Below are positions 45,068-53,140 of a stretch of 64,000 nt of DNA, one piece after another. The stretch comes from DASWYT01 sp965246875. Its GTDB lineage: Bacteria; Pseudomonadota; Alphaproteobacteria; Micavibrionales; SZUA-601. A program made the position numbers and the translations under genes. The first letter of the stretch is position 1. Every line of letters begins with the position of its first letter. The notes beneath the pieces were generated by a model, which saw only the letters and a list, made by a program, of their open reading frames with translations, did no database searches and was not told where the DNA came from. The stretch spans positions 496,001 through 560,000 of the forward strand of contig CBDFFU010000003.1 in NCBI GenBank assembly GCA_965246875.1, written 5' to 3'.

Positions 45068-45089
45068 AACATACTCCATTTGATATAAT
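45061..45089 (+). promoter_or_regulatory. Transposase promoter built into the IS end
   Basis: TTGACT (45061-45066) lies inside the left inverted repeat. It is followed by a 17-base spacer and a perfect TATAAT (45084-45089), 22 bases before the transposase ATG. Confidence 0.75.
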
Positions 45090-45111
45090 GGTGTTATCAA
45101 AGGAAAACGCC

Positions 45112-46062
45112 ATGAAAATCACCGATAAAATCTATCATGATGAAGAAGCTGCCCGTGTTCACCTTGAAGCTATTCGCTGGCCGACTGGCGTTAGCTGCGC
45201 CGTGTGCGGTTGCACGGGTAAAATCAAGACTGTCAAAATGATGTCAAAGCCGTCCGTTAAAAATCCAGAGCCTAAAGAGCAAAAGGGCTGGTATCACTGT
45301 GGAGATTGCCGCCGCAAGTTTACCGTTCGCACTGGAACGGTTTATGAGCGTTCCCATGTTCCGCTGAATACATGGGTTTTCGCAACGCAATTGCTTTGCT
45401 CTAGCAAAAAAGGCATGAGCGCACACCAGTTACACCGCATGATGGGTGTGACCTATAAAACGGCTTGGTTTATGTTCCATCGTATCCGTGAAGCCATGCA
45501 TGATATTAATCCTTCTCCCATCGGTGGTGAGGGCGAAAACGTGCAAGTAGACGAAACCTATTTTGGAACAAAAGACGCTTTGCGCGGTAAAACATGGGCT
45601 GAAAAGAAGGGCCATAGCAAGAAAATGTCTGTCGTGACCCTGATTAACAAGGGCAAGTCACGCACGTTTCACGTTGACACAGCAAACGTTGAGTCCATCC
45701 GCGAAATCTTAGTCCGTAATGTCGATCAACGCACAGTGTTGCATACGGACGAGAGCCGCCTTTACAAAAGACCCGGCCAGCTTTTTGCTGGACATGAAAG
45801 TGTCCATCACGCTGCTGGTGAATACTATCGCAACGGCGTCCATACCAACAGCGCAGAAAACTACTTTTCCGTATTCAAACGCGGTATGCGTGGCGTGTAT
45901 CAGCATTGCAAGGAAAAGCACTTGCAACGTTACCTAAACGAATTTGACTTCCGTTATAACAGCCGCGATTGCTCTGACTTTGAGCGCATGGACAAAGCCC
46001 TGAAAGGCAGCGAAGGCAAACGCTTGACCTATCGGCGGGTTGGTAACTACGCGACAGCGTAA
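45112..46062 (+). CDS. IS1595 family transposase (ISXO2-like)
   Basis: 316 residues. The N-terminal zinc ribbon (CAVCGCTGKIK ... YHCGDCRRKF) is followed by a helix-turn-helix region (SAHQLHRMMGVTYKTAWFMFHRIREAM) and an ISXO2-like DDE/DDN catalytic domain. First acidic residue in VQVDETYFG, second in LHTDESRLY, third (Asn/Glu) in NGVHTNSAENYFSVFKRGM. The C-terminus YLNEFDFRYNSRD is typical. The ATG at 45112 is preceded by AAAGGA; an earlier in-frame GTG/TTG would put the start inside the inverted repeat and is unlikely. It appears intact. Confidence 0.95.
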   Translation: MKITDKIYHDEEAARVHLEAIRWPTGVSCAVCGCTGKIKTVKMMSKPSVKNPEPKEQKGWYHCGDCRRKFTVRTGTVYERSHVPLNTWVFATQLLCSSKKGMSAHQLHRMMGVTYKTAWFMFHRIREAMHDINPSPIGGEGENVQVDETYFGTKDALRGKTWAEKKGHSKKMSVVTLINKGKSRTFHVDTANVESIREILVRNVDQRTVLHTDESRLYKRPGQLFAGHESVHHAAGEYYRNGVHTNSAENYFSVFKRGMRGVYQHCKEKHLQRYLNEFDFRYNSRDCSDFERMDKALKGSEGKRLTYRRVGNYATA

Positions 46063-46070
46063 GACACACG

Positions 46071-46196
46071 CTAAGCCTTAGGCTTAACGGCCTTTGGCTT
46101 GGCTGGCGGCTTGTCTTTCTTAGGATTCGGTGGCGTGGACAACATCTGCTTTAATACGTTGTCCCTTTTCACACTGTCCGAGTCTTTTTTTGTCAT
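46071..46196 (-). CDS. Small antisense ORF inside the IS
   Basis: A 41-codon frame on the opposite strand, between transposase and passenger gene. Product: charged N-terminus (MTKKDSDSVKRDN), a LKQMLSTPPNP motif, and a Lys/Pro/Ala tail. The pattern of Leu-x-x-Met-Leu-x-Thr-Pro-Pro followed by Pro/Lys recurs in small proteins I associate with such elements and toxin-antitoxin-like loci, but I cannot confirm that. Its ATG shares CATG with the ATG of the passenger gene on the other strand. The sequence is clearly more protein-like on this strand than on the plus strand. Confidence 0.45.
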   Translation of the reverse strand: MTKKDSDSVKRDNVLKQMLSTPPNPKKDKPPAKPKAVKPKA

Positions 46197-46785
46197 GGCT
46201 GAACTCAATCAAGGTAGAAAACAAGAAGAACAACTTAAAGCGTTAGTAGGAGAATGTCTGCATAGTTGGTCTTTAGTAGAGTTATCACTAAGCCACCTAT
46301 TTGTCGAACATTTAAATGCTAAACGGCCATTGGGCTATGTTGTATGGGACACAATTATAAGTTTTGATGCAAAATTTAAAAGCCTGAATGCTATATTGTG
46401 TCACAATATAGAAGATGAAGAATTGCGTCTAATATGGGCCAAATTGGTTGATAGAGTTTCAAAGGGAGCAAGGCAAAGAAATGAATTGGCACATTCAGGA
46501 TATATGGGCAACAGCCATGAAACGTCACTGGTTCCATATCTTTCAATGTATCAGTTTATCAACGATCCAAAAAATATTAAACGATTAAACGTAAATAATT
46601 TAAAACATAGAAACACACTCTTTTTAGCTATGAACAAGGCTCTTCAATGGTTTGCGACTTGCTCACTTTCAGCACCTGATACAAAAGACGTCTTATCAGC
46701 TCCTGATCTAATAAAGGAGCTTCGTAAGTTAATCGCCCAGAGTCGCGAAGAATCTTTACACCTTGATCAATCATGTGATCCGTAA
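46195..46785 (+). CDS. IS passenger gene, unknown, HEPN-like RX4H motif
   Basis: 196 residues from the ATG at 46195; the frame is open further upstream, but that part is antisense to the small ORF and looks non-coding. Mostly helical, AT-rich, no signal peptide. The centre carries KGARQRNELAHSGYMG. The Arg-Asn-x-x-Ala-His pattern matches the RX4-6H motif of HEPN ribonuclease domains, and surrounding helices (SWSLVELSLSHLFVEHL; DEELRLIWAKLVDRV) fit a four-helix HEPN bundle. Could be an RNase toxin, a regulator or an inactive relative. No Shine-Dalgarno is seen. It lies between the transposase and the right inverted repeat. Confidence 0.6.
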   Translation: MAELNQGRKQEEQLKALVGECLHSWSLVELSLSHLFVEHLNAKRPLGYVVWDTIISFDAKFKSLNAILCHNIEDEELRLIWAKLVDRVSKGARQRNELAHSGYMGNSHETSLVPYLSMYQFINDPKNIKRLNVNNLKHRNTLFLAMNKALQWFATCSLSAPDTKDVLSAPDLIKELRKLIAQSREESLHLDQSCDP

Positions 46786-46834
46786 TTTTTAAAACGCCTG
46801 CCTGTCTCTGAATGTTAGTCATGGTGCACCTGTG

Positions 46835-46862
46835 CAGTCAAGTATATAATTGGGAATACATT
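46835..46862 (-). repeat. Right terminal inverted repeat and target duplication of the IS
   Basis: CAGTCAAGTATATAATTGGG (46835-46854) is the exact reverse complement of the left end. It is followed by the second copy of AATACATT (46855-46862). Confidence 0.95.
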
Positions 46863-46876
46863 CCTACGATACCATG

Positions 46877-46910
46877 AAAGAAAAGGCCGCATCTGAGCGG
46901 CCTTTTCTTT
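46877..46910. terminator. Intrinsic terminator of the Ser/Gly-rich protein gene
   Basis: A perfect 14-bp stem (AAAGAAAAGGCCGC/GCGGCCTTTTCTTT) with a 6-base loop lies 22 bases after the stop of the minus-strand gene. A/T runs on both sides allow use in both directions, so it also shields the neighbour from IS transcription. Confidence 0.92.
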
Positions 46911-46932
46911 GACTTTCGTATCAGGGAAATGC

Positions 46933-47808
46933 TTATTTCCCGCCGCCCGCACCTGCACCTGCCGCTGCACCGCCGCCAAGCGATCCGCCCGAGGCATTAC
47001 CGATAGCCGAACCGCCACCCATGCTGGATGAACCGCCGGTACTGGAACTGCCAGAGGTGGATGATGCTGAGCTGCCGCTGTTAGAACTGTCGCCGGTAAA
47101 GCCGCTTGAGCCATTGTCAGACGATCCGGTATTCGATGATCCGGCCCCGCTGGCTGGACTGCTGATGTTGCCACTCGTACTCGCACCGCCGCCTGTTCCG
47201 GTCATGGACGAGGTTGCACCTGTGCTGCCCACTGGTCCGGTTTGTCCACCAGAGCGAATCGAATCCGTACTGTTACGGGCAACGGGGGCCGTTGGCGATG
47301 TCTCAGCATTGATGGCTGAATTTTCAACAGATGCCGATGTGCCAGATGACGTTGTGTTGCTGCCAGCATTCATATCGTTGCCCATGGCATCAGATGCACC
47401 ATTTACAGGTGCAGTGGCTGCTGGATTGGTTGCAGCGGCGTTACGGCCCTGAACCTGTTGTGTGGTTGCATGATGGGTCGCCGTCATTTTGGTTGACATC
47501 GCGGCATTGGCACCTGCGCCACCTTGACCCATACGCATGGCATTGTTTGCAGCGCTATTGTTGCTGGTCACTGTGTTGCGGTTGTAGCTTGGCGCGCTGC
47601 TTGCTGATGGTTTATAACCCTTGTCGATATCCTGACGCAACGACCCACCGGTTGGCGCTAAACTAGAGGCACTGTCAACGATCGGTATATTATAATTGTA
47701 AGCCGCAATGGATTGATCATGTTTGTAAAGGCCATTAGCAGCCTCGGCATGTGATATGGCAGTCAACATGGTGGTCGCCAGAATTGCGGGAATAAACAGA
47801 CGGAACAT
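46933..47808 (-). CDS. Exported low-complexity Ser/Gly/Ala-rich protein
   Basis: 291 residues. A signal peptide (FRLFIPAILATTMLTAISHAEA) is followed by a polar segment with Tyr/Asn (about 25-95). From about residue 95 the protein is almost entirely Ser, Gly, Ala, Thr and Asn, ending in AAAGAGAGGGK. No domain is recognised. Composition is that of extended surface or matrix proteins. It is monocistronic. GGAG lies about six bases before the ATG. Confidence 0.7.
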   Translation of the reverse strand: MFRLFIPAILATTMLTAISHAEAANGLYKHDQSIAAYNYNIPIVDSASSLAPTGGSLRQDIDKGYKPSASSAPSYNRNTVTSNNSAANNAMRMGQGGAGANAAMSTKMTATHHATTQQVQGRNAAATNPAATAPVNGASDAMGNDMNAGSNTTSSGTSASVENSAINAETSPTAPVARNSTDSIRSGGQTGPVGSTGATSSMTGTGGGASTSGNISSPASGAGSSNTGSSDNGSSGFTGDSSNSGSSASSTSGSSSTGGSSSMGGGSAIGNASGGSLGGGAAAGAGAGGGK

Positions 47809-47941
47809 AGTGAATTTCTCCTTTGCCTTTACGAAAACATCTTATCTGCCCATATCAGGTTAAAAGTAATAGGAAGTCAAGACGTTAATAAATGAACGTG
47901 AAGGGTGGTAAACGGGTCATGAAAGAAAGGGTTTAAAATAG

Positions 47942-47982
47942 AAAAAGGGCCTTCCCGCATATGCTGCAGAGAAGACCCTTTT
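47942..47982 (-). terminator. Intrinsic terminator of the DUF1328 gene
   Basis: On the minus strand AAAAGGGTCTTC pairs with GAAGGCCCTTTT (one G-U) across a 17-base loop and is followed by T. It lies 17 bases after the stop. Confidence 0.8.
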
Positions 47983-47998
47983 GTGTCATTGATCTGGC

Positions 47999-48187
47999 TT
48001 ACAGGGCCGGTGGCACAGCGCCACGGCGACCGGTAATCAAGTTATACACCAAGCTGATGACCAGCAGGACAACAAACAGGATGGCCAGGAATTTAGCGAT
48101 TTCGACAAACGTGCCGGCCAACCCACCAAAGCCAAGAATGGCGGCGATAACGGCGAGAACAAAAAAGGTAATAGTGTAGTTTAACAT
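47999..48187 (-). CDS. DUF1328 family small membrane protein
   Basis: 62 residues with two hydrophobic helices: MLNYTITFFVLAVIAAILGF and VEIAKFLAILFVVLLVISLV, joined by GGLAGTF. A short basic end (TGRRGAVPPAL) follows. This matches the YtjA/DUF1328 family, which is widespread and often induced in stress or stationary phase; no activity is known. GGAG lies nine bases before the ATG. It is a single gene with its own terminator. Confidence 0.88.
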   Translation of the reverse strand: MLNYTITFFVLAVIAAILGFGGLAGTFVEIAKFLAILFVVLLVISLVYNLITGRRGAVPPAL

Positions 48188-48370
48188 GATGATGGCTCCA
48201 GAGCGGAAGAGGGTGAAAGTGACGTCCAGTGGTTTTTGATTTGTTGCCGGACAGGTTTTTACATCTCCAGTATGGTCTAGGGCATATCAATTTGCGATCT
48301 GGCCTGTCGGGGAAAGTATAAAATTGTGATCAAGAGAGGGTGTAGGATGCCAGAAGCATTCAGACGCTAA

Positions 48371-48404
48371 AAGCAAAAAAGGATGCCGCGACAGGCCATC
48401 CTTT
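48371..48404 (-). terminator. Intrinsic terminator of the YfdX-like gene
   Basis: AAAGGATG pairs with CATCCTTT (48397-48404 with 48378-48385). On the minus strand this is followed by T-rich sequence. It lies 22 bases after the gene's stop. Confidence 0.8.
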
Positions 48405-48425
48405 CAATTTTTTTGTAATAAAGAC

Positions 48426-49361
48426 TTATGATTTCGGCTGCAGCACTTTGATCTCGTCCTGGGCAGCCATGATCTGGGTGCGGGCCTTTTGTGCGGCATT
48501 CGTGCTTTGCTGCATGACAAGATCGTGAATCTGTGTGATTCGGTCATAATTTTTTGTCACGGCTTTTGCATCAAAGCGTGCATCGCCTTGCATTGCTTTA
48601 ATCGCTTCAGCGGCATGGGCCAGCGCATATTGCGTCGCTTTATAATTGTTATCTTTCAAAAAACGCAAGGCCAAGGCCAGATTATTGTTTGCCTTGTCGT
48701 AGGGCAGCGTTTCAGACGTCTGTGTTTTAGCAACCGTATCCATTAAGGTCGCCAGATTCTGATCGGCGTCTTTGAGGTTGCCTTGTGTGATGGCGGCTTT
48801 TGCCTGGCTCAGATACGTTTCCGCCGCCGGGCCTGATAGATCGACGGTCAAATACGCGACTTCGGCGCCGGTTACGGCTATACCGTTATTGCCGGGTTTT
48901 GATGACGGGGTATCGGTAACAGATTTTAAGGTGACCGGGCCGGTTTCAAACGGCATATAATAATTTCCGGTTGTGTCCTTGTTATTGTATGTTACAACGC
49001 CGGATGAAATGCGCGTTTCGCGATACATGTCCTGCATCGTGCTGTTCTGACGAATAAATTGTGCCATTTTGAGGGCGTTATCGATTTTAGGGGAGGCATC
49101 CTGTGGACGTTTCAGGGCCAGATCAACCCGGGCCTGATTGATCAATTCGACAAAACGCTGCACCGCCGGTTTCACTTCACTGGTACGGTTATCAATCGCC
49201 AAGGGCTTAACCGTTTGCGTGACTTTTTCAGTGACAATGCGCGTGTTGGCCGTTGCGTCTACGTCCTGTGCTTGTGCATTTAAAACTGGTGACACAAACA
49301 ATGAGCTGGCCAGAAACGTCGTTGCCAGCAGCAAGCGTGTGGTTAGGGTAGAATTGAGCAT
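48426..49361 (-). CDS. YfdX-like exported protein
   Basis: 311 residues. The signal peptide (LLLATTFLASSLFVSPVLNAQA) is followed by a helical, Ala/Gln-rich protein. The middle has YYMPFETGPVTLKSV and GAEVAYLTVDLSGPAAETYL, followed by repeated helices (SQAKAAITQGNLKDADQNL; YALAHAAEAIKAMQGD). This order fits the YfdX family, periplasmic proteins linked to acid and other stress in enterobacteria. The family call is by overall pattern. It is monocistronic. Confidence 0.7.
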   Translation of the reverse strand: MLNSTLTTRLLLATTFLASSLFVSPVLNAQAQDVDATANTRIVTEKVTQTVKPLAIDNRTSEVKPAVQRFVELINQARVDLALKRPQDASPKIDNALKMAQFIRQNSTMQDMYRETRISSGVVTYNNKDTTGNYYMPFETGPVTLKSVTDTPSSKPGNNGIAVTGAEVAYLTVDLSGPAAETYLSQAKAAITQGNLKDADQNLATLMDTVAKTQTSETLPYDKANNNLALALRFLKDNNYKATQYALAHAAEAIKAMQGDARFDAKAVTKNYDRITQIHDLVMQQSTNAAQKARTQIMAAQDEIKVLQPKS

Positions 49362-49500
49362 GTTAGCCTCGTGATGGATTGGTCAGGGAAGTAGTGTGTG
49401 ATAGCAGTGTGCGCAAGGTATTCATTAAATTCATATGTGCTGGCGTGGCCTGAACGTAAAAAAGGAATAAGCCGGTCGGTATATAACAATCTCAGATCAT

Positions 49501-49534
49501 AAAAAAACGGAGGCATTGATGCCTCCGTTTTTTA
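49501..49534 (-). terminator. Intrinsic terminator of the glycine-zipper gene
   Basis: AAAAAACGGAGGCAT pairs perfectly with ATGCCTCCGTTTTTT across a 2-base loop, with A and T runs on both sides. It lies 20 bases after the stop of the minus-strand gene. Confidence 0.93.
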
Positions 49535-49554
49535 TAGAGATCAGGAAAAGACGT

Positions 49555-49794
49555 TTAGCGTCTCCAGGCCGGTTTGCCTAAATTGATGTCGTCTTCATCA
49601 GTCAAAGCACCCGCTGCAGCACCACCCGCTGCACCAATTGCAGCACCAGTAAGGACACTGCCGCCCGTTAAACCACCAGCCAGTGCGCCAGCACCGGCAC
49701 CCAAGCCAGCACCTGAGATCGCGCGATCAGATTTTGTCGATCCGCAAGCGGTCAGACAGAGAATAATGCACAGAGCAATTACTAAACGGATCAT
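49555..49794 (-). CDS. Small glycine-zipper lipoprotein
   Basis: 79 residues. A type II signal peptide with lipobox (LTACGS, Cys at about residue 17) precedes a short polar stretch and a Gly/Ala-rich hydrophobic hairpin (AGLGAGAGALAGGLTGGSVL and GAAIGAAGGAAAGALT) of the glycine-zipper type. It ends in an acidic turn and WRR. Such lipoproteins insert in or span the outer membrane. Specific function unknown. Confidence 0.8.
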   Translation of the reverse strand: MIRLVIALCIILCLTACGSTKSDRAISGAGLGAGAGALAGGLTGGSVLTGAAIGAAGGAAAGALTDEDDINLGKPAWRR

Positions 49795-49911
49795 AAAAAG
49801 TCTCCTTAAGAATAAAATCGGGGGCGAAGCAGTTTGCCTATGAATGAAGAATGCTGTGCTTCACGTAAGAAAACGATATGATTGAATAGCTTAAACCTAT
49901 AAACAGCGCAT

Positions 49912-49943
49912 AAAAAAACCGCCTTAAGCTGAGGCGGTTTTTA
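49912..49943 (-). terminator. Intrinsic terminator of the KdpE-like gene
   Basis: AAAAACCGCCT pairs with AGGCGGTTTTT across a 7-base loop, 18 bases after the minus-strand stop. It is symmetrical and may act in both directions. Confidence 0.92.
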
Positions 49944-49961
49944 ATTGAATTTTTGAAGCCA

Positions 49962-50684
49962 CTAGGCCGCTGCTTTATCGCTACGGCCCATGACTTCCAT
50001 ACGGTAACCAATACCCGGTTCCGTCACAATATATTGTGGACTGTTCACATCAGCTTCAATCTTTTCACGAATCTGGCCAACATAAACGCGCAAATATTGC
50101 ATGTCATCGCCATGGGCCGGGCCCCAGACATCTTTGAGAATTTGGCGGTGCGTCAGCATTTTGCCGCGATTGACCACGAAATAACGCAGCAATTTATATT
50201 CTTTCGGCGTAAACGGGACCTTCTCATCATTGATGAAAACCTCGTGCCGGACCAGGTCCATACGGATCTTGCCATTGGCAATTTCCGGTTCGCCGGCTTC
50301 CTGGGTCGCCGCTTTGCGCAGGTTGGCGTTGATCCGTGCCATCAAAACGGCGGGATTAAATGGCTTGATCACATAGTCATCGGCGCCCAGATTGAGGGCT
50401 TCAGCGATTTCATCGTCATCGTCGCGCACGGAACAGACGATAATCGGCACTTGCGACCATTCGCGAATGCTTTTGATGACATCCTTGCCATCGAGATCGG
50501 GCAGGCCCAGATCGAGAACGACCAGTTCCGGCTTGACGCTGGGGATCTGGCGAATCGCCTGTTTGCCATTTTCACATTCAATTGGCTTGAAATCTTCGCT
50601 TTCCAGCATGATGCGCAACAATTTCCGAATCTGCGGTTCGTCATCGACAATCAAGATCGTATTCTTTTTTTCTTTCACGGCCAT
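49962..50684 (-). CDS. kdpE: KdpE-like OmpR-family response regulator
   Basis: 240 residues. The receiver domain has acidic DDE in ILIVDDEPQ, the phospho-Asp in LVVLDLGLPDLDG (about residue 59), Ser in IIVCSVRDDDD and Lys in YVIKPFNPA. The winged helix of the OmpR type has FTPKEYKLLRYFVVNRGKML, then VWGPAHGDDMQYLRVYVGQIREKIE, characteristic of KdpE. GGAG lies before the ATG. It follows the hybrid kinase gene by 84 bases on the same strand. A KdpD-like kinase lies 4 kb away on the other strand. No kdpFABC genes are in the window, so its target is uncertain. Confidence 0.88.
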   Translation of the reverse strand: MAVKEKKNTILIVDDEPQIRKLLRIMLESEDFKPIECENGKQAIRQIPSVKPELVVLDLGLPDLDGKDVIKSIREWSQVPIIVCSVRDDDDEIAEALNLGADDYVIKPFNPAVLMARINANLRKAATQEAGEPEIANGKIRMDLVRHEVFINDEKVPFTPKEYKLLRYFVVNRGKMLTHRQILKDVWGPAHGDDMQYLRVYVGQIREKIEADVNSPQYIVTEPGIGYRMEVMGRSDKAAA

Positions 50685-50768
50685 GGGCTCCTGTGGTGGT
50701 AGCGGTTTTGAAACAGTATAGGGTATAGGCGACCAAAAGCCAGCGTTTCTGTTAAATTATTCCAGGGG

Positions 50769-53015
50769 TTAAGCGGCCTGATTGGCCGTCATTTCACGTT
50801 GCGGCACATAAAGAGACAATGTCTTTTCAAGGGCCGACAAATCGACCGGCTTCATCAGATAGTCATTCATGCCGCTGGCAAAGCAACGGTCACGGTGATA
50901 GGTGGTCGCATGGGCAGTCGTGGCAATGATCGGCAGGGATGGCAAGGCGTGCATGACTTCATACTGCCGGTTTCTTTCAGCCACATCGTAGCCAGTCATG
51001 TCGGGCAATTCCAGATCCATGAGGACAGCGGCATATTGGAGACGCTTGTCTGACAGTAACACGCGCAACGCTTCATCGCCGGTCATCACGCTATCACAGG
51101 CATATCCGATGGAGTGCAACAGGGCCTCAAAGATAAAGATGTTAGCCTGGTAATCTTCGACAATCAAAATGCGGTCCTGTACCGGTGCAGCAAAGACATT
51201 GGCATTATCCTGCTTACCGGTTTTGGCGCTGTCATTCATCGGCTGCAGCATAAAGGTGACTTTAAATTCGCTGCCCTGGCCTTCCATGCTGTGGACGTCG
51301 ATCATCGCTCCCATGATGGTGCACAGTTCTTTGCAGATGGAGAGGCCCAGACCGGTGCCGCCATAACGGCGTGAAATTGATTTATCGCTTTGCGCGAATT
51401 TATTGAAAATATTAGTGATCTCGCTGGCCGGGATGCCAATTCCGGTATCTTCGACGATCAACTGCACCGCCTGTTTTGCGCCAGCCGGCTGTTTATCCAG
51501 ACGCGTCAGGCTAATATGCACGGTGCCAGCTTCAGTAAATTTCAACGCATTTGACAGCAGGTTGTTGACGATCTGACCGATGCGCAGACTGTCGCCTTGA
51601 TACAGCGCATCAGTGGCGACATTGCTTTCAAAGGTGAGCGTGATGGATTTTTCACGCGCGTAATAACGGTAGAGTTCGACATTCTCCTGGATCAAATCAC
51701 GCAGGCGGAAATCGCGCATTTCAAGCGTCAGGGACCCTTGTTCAAGCTTGGATAAATCCAGCAAATCGCTGATCAATGAAAACAGGTTTTTAGCGCCCGT
51801 ATGCAACACGTTGACATGCTCACGAAAGGCTTCACTCAGCGGTTGCGCCTTGGCGAGGATGCGTGAAATCCCGATAATGGCGTTGAGCGGTGTGCGGATT
51901 TCATGACTGATATTGCTGAGGAAATCGCTTTTGGCGCGATCGGCCTCTTCAGCGGTTTCGCGCGCTGTGCGTAAGTTTTCTTCCAGCGTTTTCATGGAGG
52001 TGACATCGGTATGCACGCCCACCATGCGATAAGCCACATCATTCTCATTCCACAGAGCCTGGCCGCGTGACATGATCCAGCGCCAGCTCATATCCTTATG
52101 CTTGATACGAAATGTACATTCGTATGTGGAACGCGTTTTTTTGAGATATTGATCGCATGCTTCTGTCAGCAAAGGCAGATCATCAGGATGCACTAATAGA
52201 TCATAGGCTTTGAGATCGTTTGGCATTTCATCATCGTTGTAACCGGCAATTTCTTTGACGCGTGGCGAGTAAAAAATTCGCCCAGTCAATAAATCCCAAT
52301 CCCAGATGCCGTCATTGGCGCCGTCAATGGCCAAATCCAGCCGTTCCTTGACACTTTTCAAGTCTTGTTCAATCCGGTTTTCTTTTTGCTGTTGTTTCAG
52401 CAACAGGTACCCTAAACCGCCAAGGCAGATGGATGACAGAATAGCCACCAAAAGGATAGTTTGATTATAGGCTTCCTGCTGGGCGGCTTGCTGGTTTTTA
52501 ACCTGGGTTAATTGCACACGTTCACGCCCAATGAATCGTGTGACCATCTCTTCAAGCCGCGACATATGCAGAAAGGCTTCTTTGGCGCGCGCGGATGAGG
52601 ATACAAGATGGTCGCCTTCGCGCAGGCGGCGTTGAATCCCTTCATTCATAAAAACAATCATATCACGCAATTCACTACGAATTTGCTGGACGGTTTCATC
52701 ATCGCGCAAGCTGGAATCGCGGACCAGTGTGTCCAGTTTTTTATTTAATTGTGGCAAGAGCCTGTTGTATTTATCGCGAAACGAATCATTGCCGGTAATG
52801 GAAAATGAACGTTGGGCTAGAAAAGCATTTTGCAAATCCTGCTGAAATTCATGTTGCAGAATGAGACTGCTTTCCGCCTTGGAAACAGATTCTTCTAGAT
52901 GCTGTGCATTATTTTGATAAAAATAGTTTAATGTGACCATGATCTGGGCCGCGAGCAACACGGCGACGGCAAAGATAATAAACGGCCAACGGGTGCGCAG
53001 AACGAAGCGGGTCAT
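50769..53015 (-). CDS. Hybrid sensor histidine kinase
   Basis: 748 residues. Two membrane helices (about 11-30 and 186-208) flank a CHASE3-like helical periplasmic sensor. A PAS domain (about 230-345, with GIWDWDLLTGRIFYS and WRWIMSRGQALWNEN) is followed by a HisKA domain with the phospho-His in FLSNISHEIRTPLNAI (about 370). The ATPase domain has NLLSNALKFT, DTGIGIP and GGTGLGLSI. A receiver domain (about 614-735) has its phospho-Asp in VLMDLELPDMTG. No Hpt domain is attached, so the phosphate may pass to a separate carrier. It lies upstream of the KdpE-like gene in the same unit. Confidence 0.93.
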   Translation of the reverse strand: MTRFVLRTRWPFIIFAVAVLLAAQIMVTLNYFYQNNAQHLEESVSKAESSLILQHEFQQDLQNAFLAQRSFSITGNDSFRDKYNRLLPQLNKKLDTLVRDSSLRDDETVQQIRSELRDMIVFMNEGIQRRLREGDHLVSSSARAKEAFLHMSRLEEMVTRFIGRERVQLTQVKNQQAAQQEAYNQTILLVAILSSICLGGLGYLLLKQQQKENRIEQDLKSVKERLDLAIDGANDGIWDWDLLTGRIFYSPRVKEIAGYNDDEMPNDLKAYDLLVHPDDLPLLTEACDQYLKKTRSTYECTFRIKHKDMSWRWIMSRGQALWNENDVAYRMVGVHTDVTSMKTLEENLRTARETAEEADRAKSDFLSNISHEIRTPLNAIIGISRILAKAQPLSEAFREHVNVLHTGAKNLFSLISDLLDLSKLEQGSLTLEMRDFRLRDLIQENVELYRYYAREKSITLTFESNVATDALYQGDSLRIGQIVNNLLSNALKFTEAGTVHISLTRLDKQPAGAKQAVQLIVEDTGIGIPASEITNIFNKFAQSDKSISRRYGGTGLGLSICKELCTIMGAMIDVHSMEGQGSEFKVTFMLQPMNDSAKTGKQDNANVFAAPVQDRILIVEDYQANIFIFEALLHSIGYACDSVMTGDEALRVLLSDKRLQYAAVLMDLELPDMTGYDVAERNRQYEVMHALPSLPIIATTAHATTYHRDRCFASGMNDYLMKPVDLSALEKTLSLYVPQREMTANQAA

Positions 53016-53084
53016 TAAACATATCCTTAATCTCTCTGTCCCAATCTGCCACGCTTTCGGTCACAAGAACAGAGATTTTACCCA

Positions 53085-53120
53085 TAAAAAAACATTGCCG
53101 GCGAAAACCGGCAATGTTTG
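53085..53120 (-). terminator. Intrinsic terminator of the yqjD-yqjE-like pair
   Basis: AACATTGCCGG (53091-53101) pairs with CCGGCAATGTT (53108-53118) across a 6-base loop. On the minus strand it is followed by seven T. It lies 21 bases after the gene stop. Confidence 0.92.
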
Positions 53121-53140
53121 AAGATGCAATAACGGAACGT

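Larger units (their letters stand above)
45048..46854 (+). mobile_element. IS1595-type insertion sequence with passenger gene
   Basis: 1807 bases between perfect 20-base terminal inverted repeats, flanked by identical 8-base target duplications (AATACATT), as expected for this family. It carries an ISXO2-like transposase, a short antisense frame and a passenger gene of unknown function. The intact ends, duplicated target and intact transposase point to a recent and possibly active insertion. It entered the gap between the SIMPL gene/parS site and a terminator, breaking no visible gene. Confidence 0.93.

Noticed and set aside
46628..46822. Minus-strand 64-codon frame at the right end of the IS
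   Set aside because: Fully antisense to the passenger gene over most of its length. A GGTG before its ATG is suggestive, but the passenger frame is longer and better supported.
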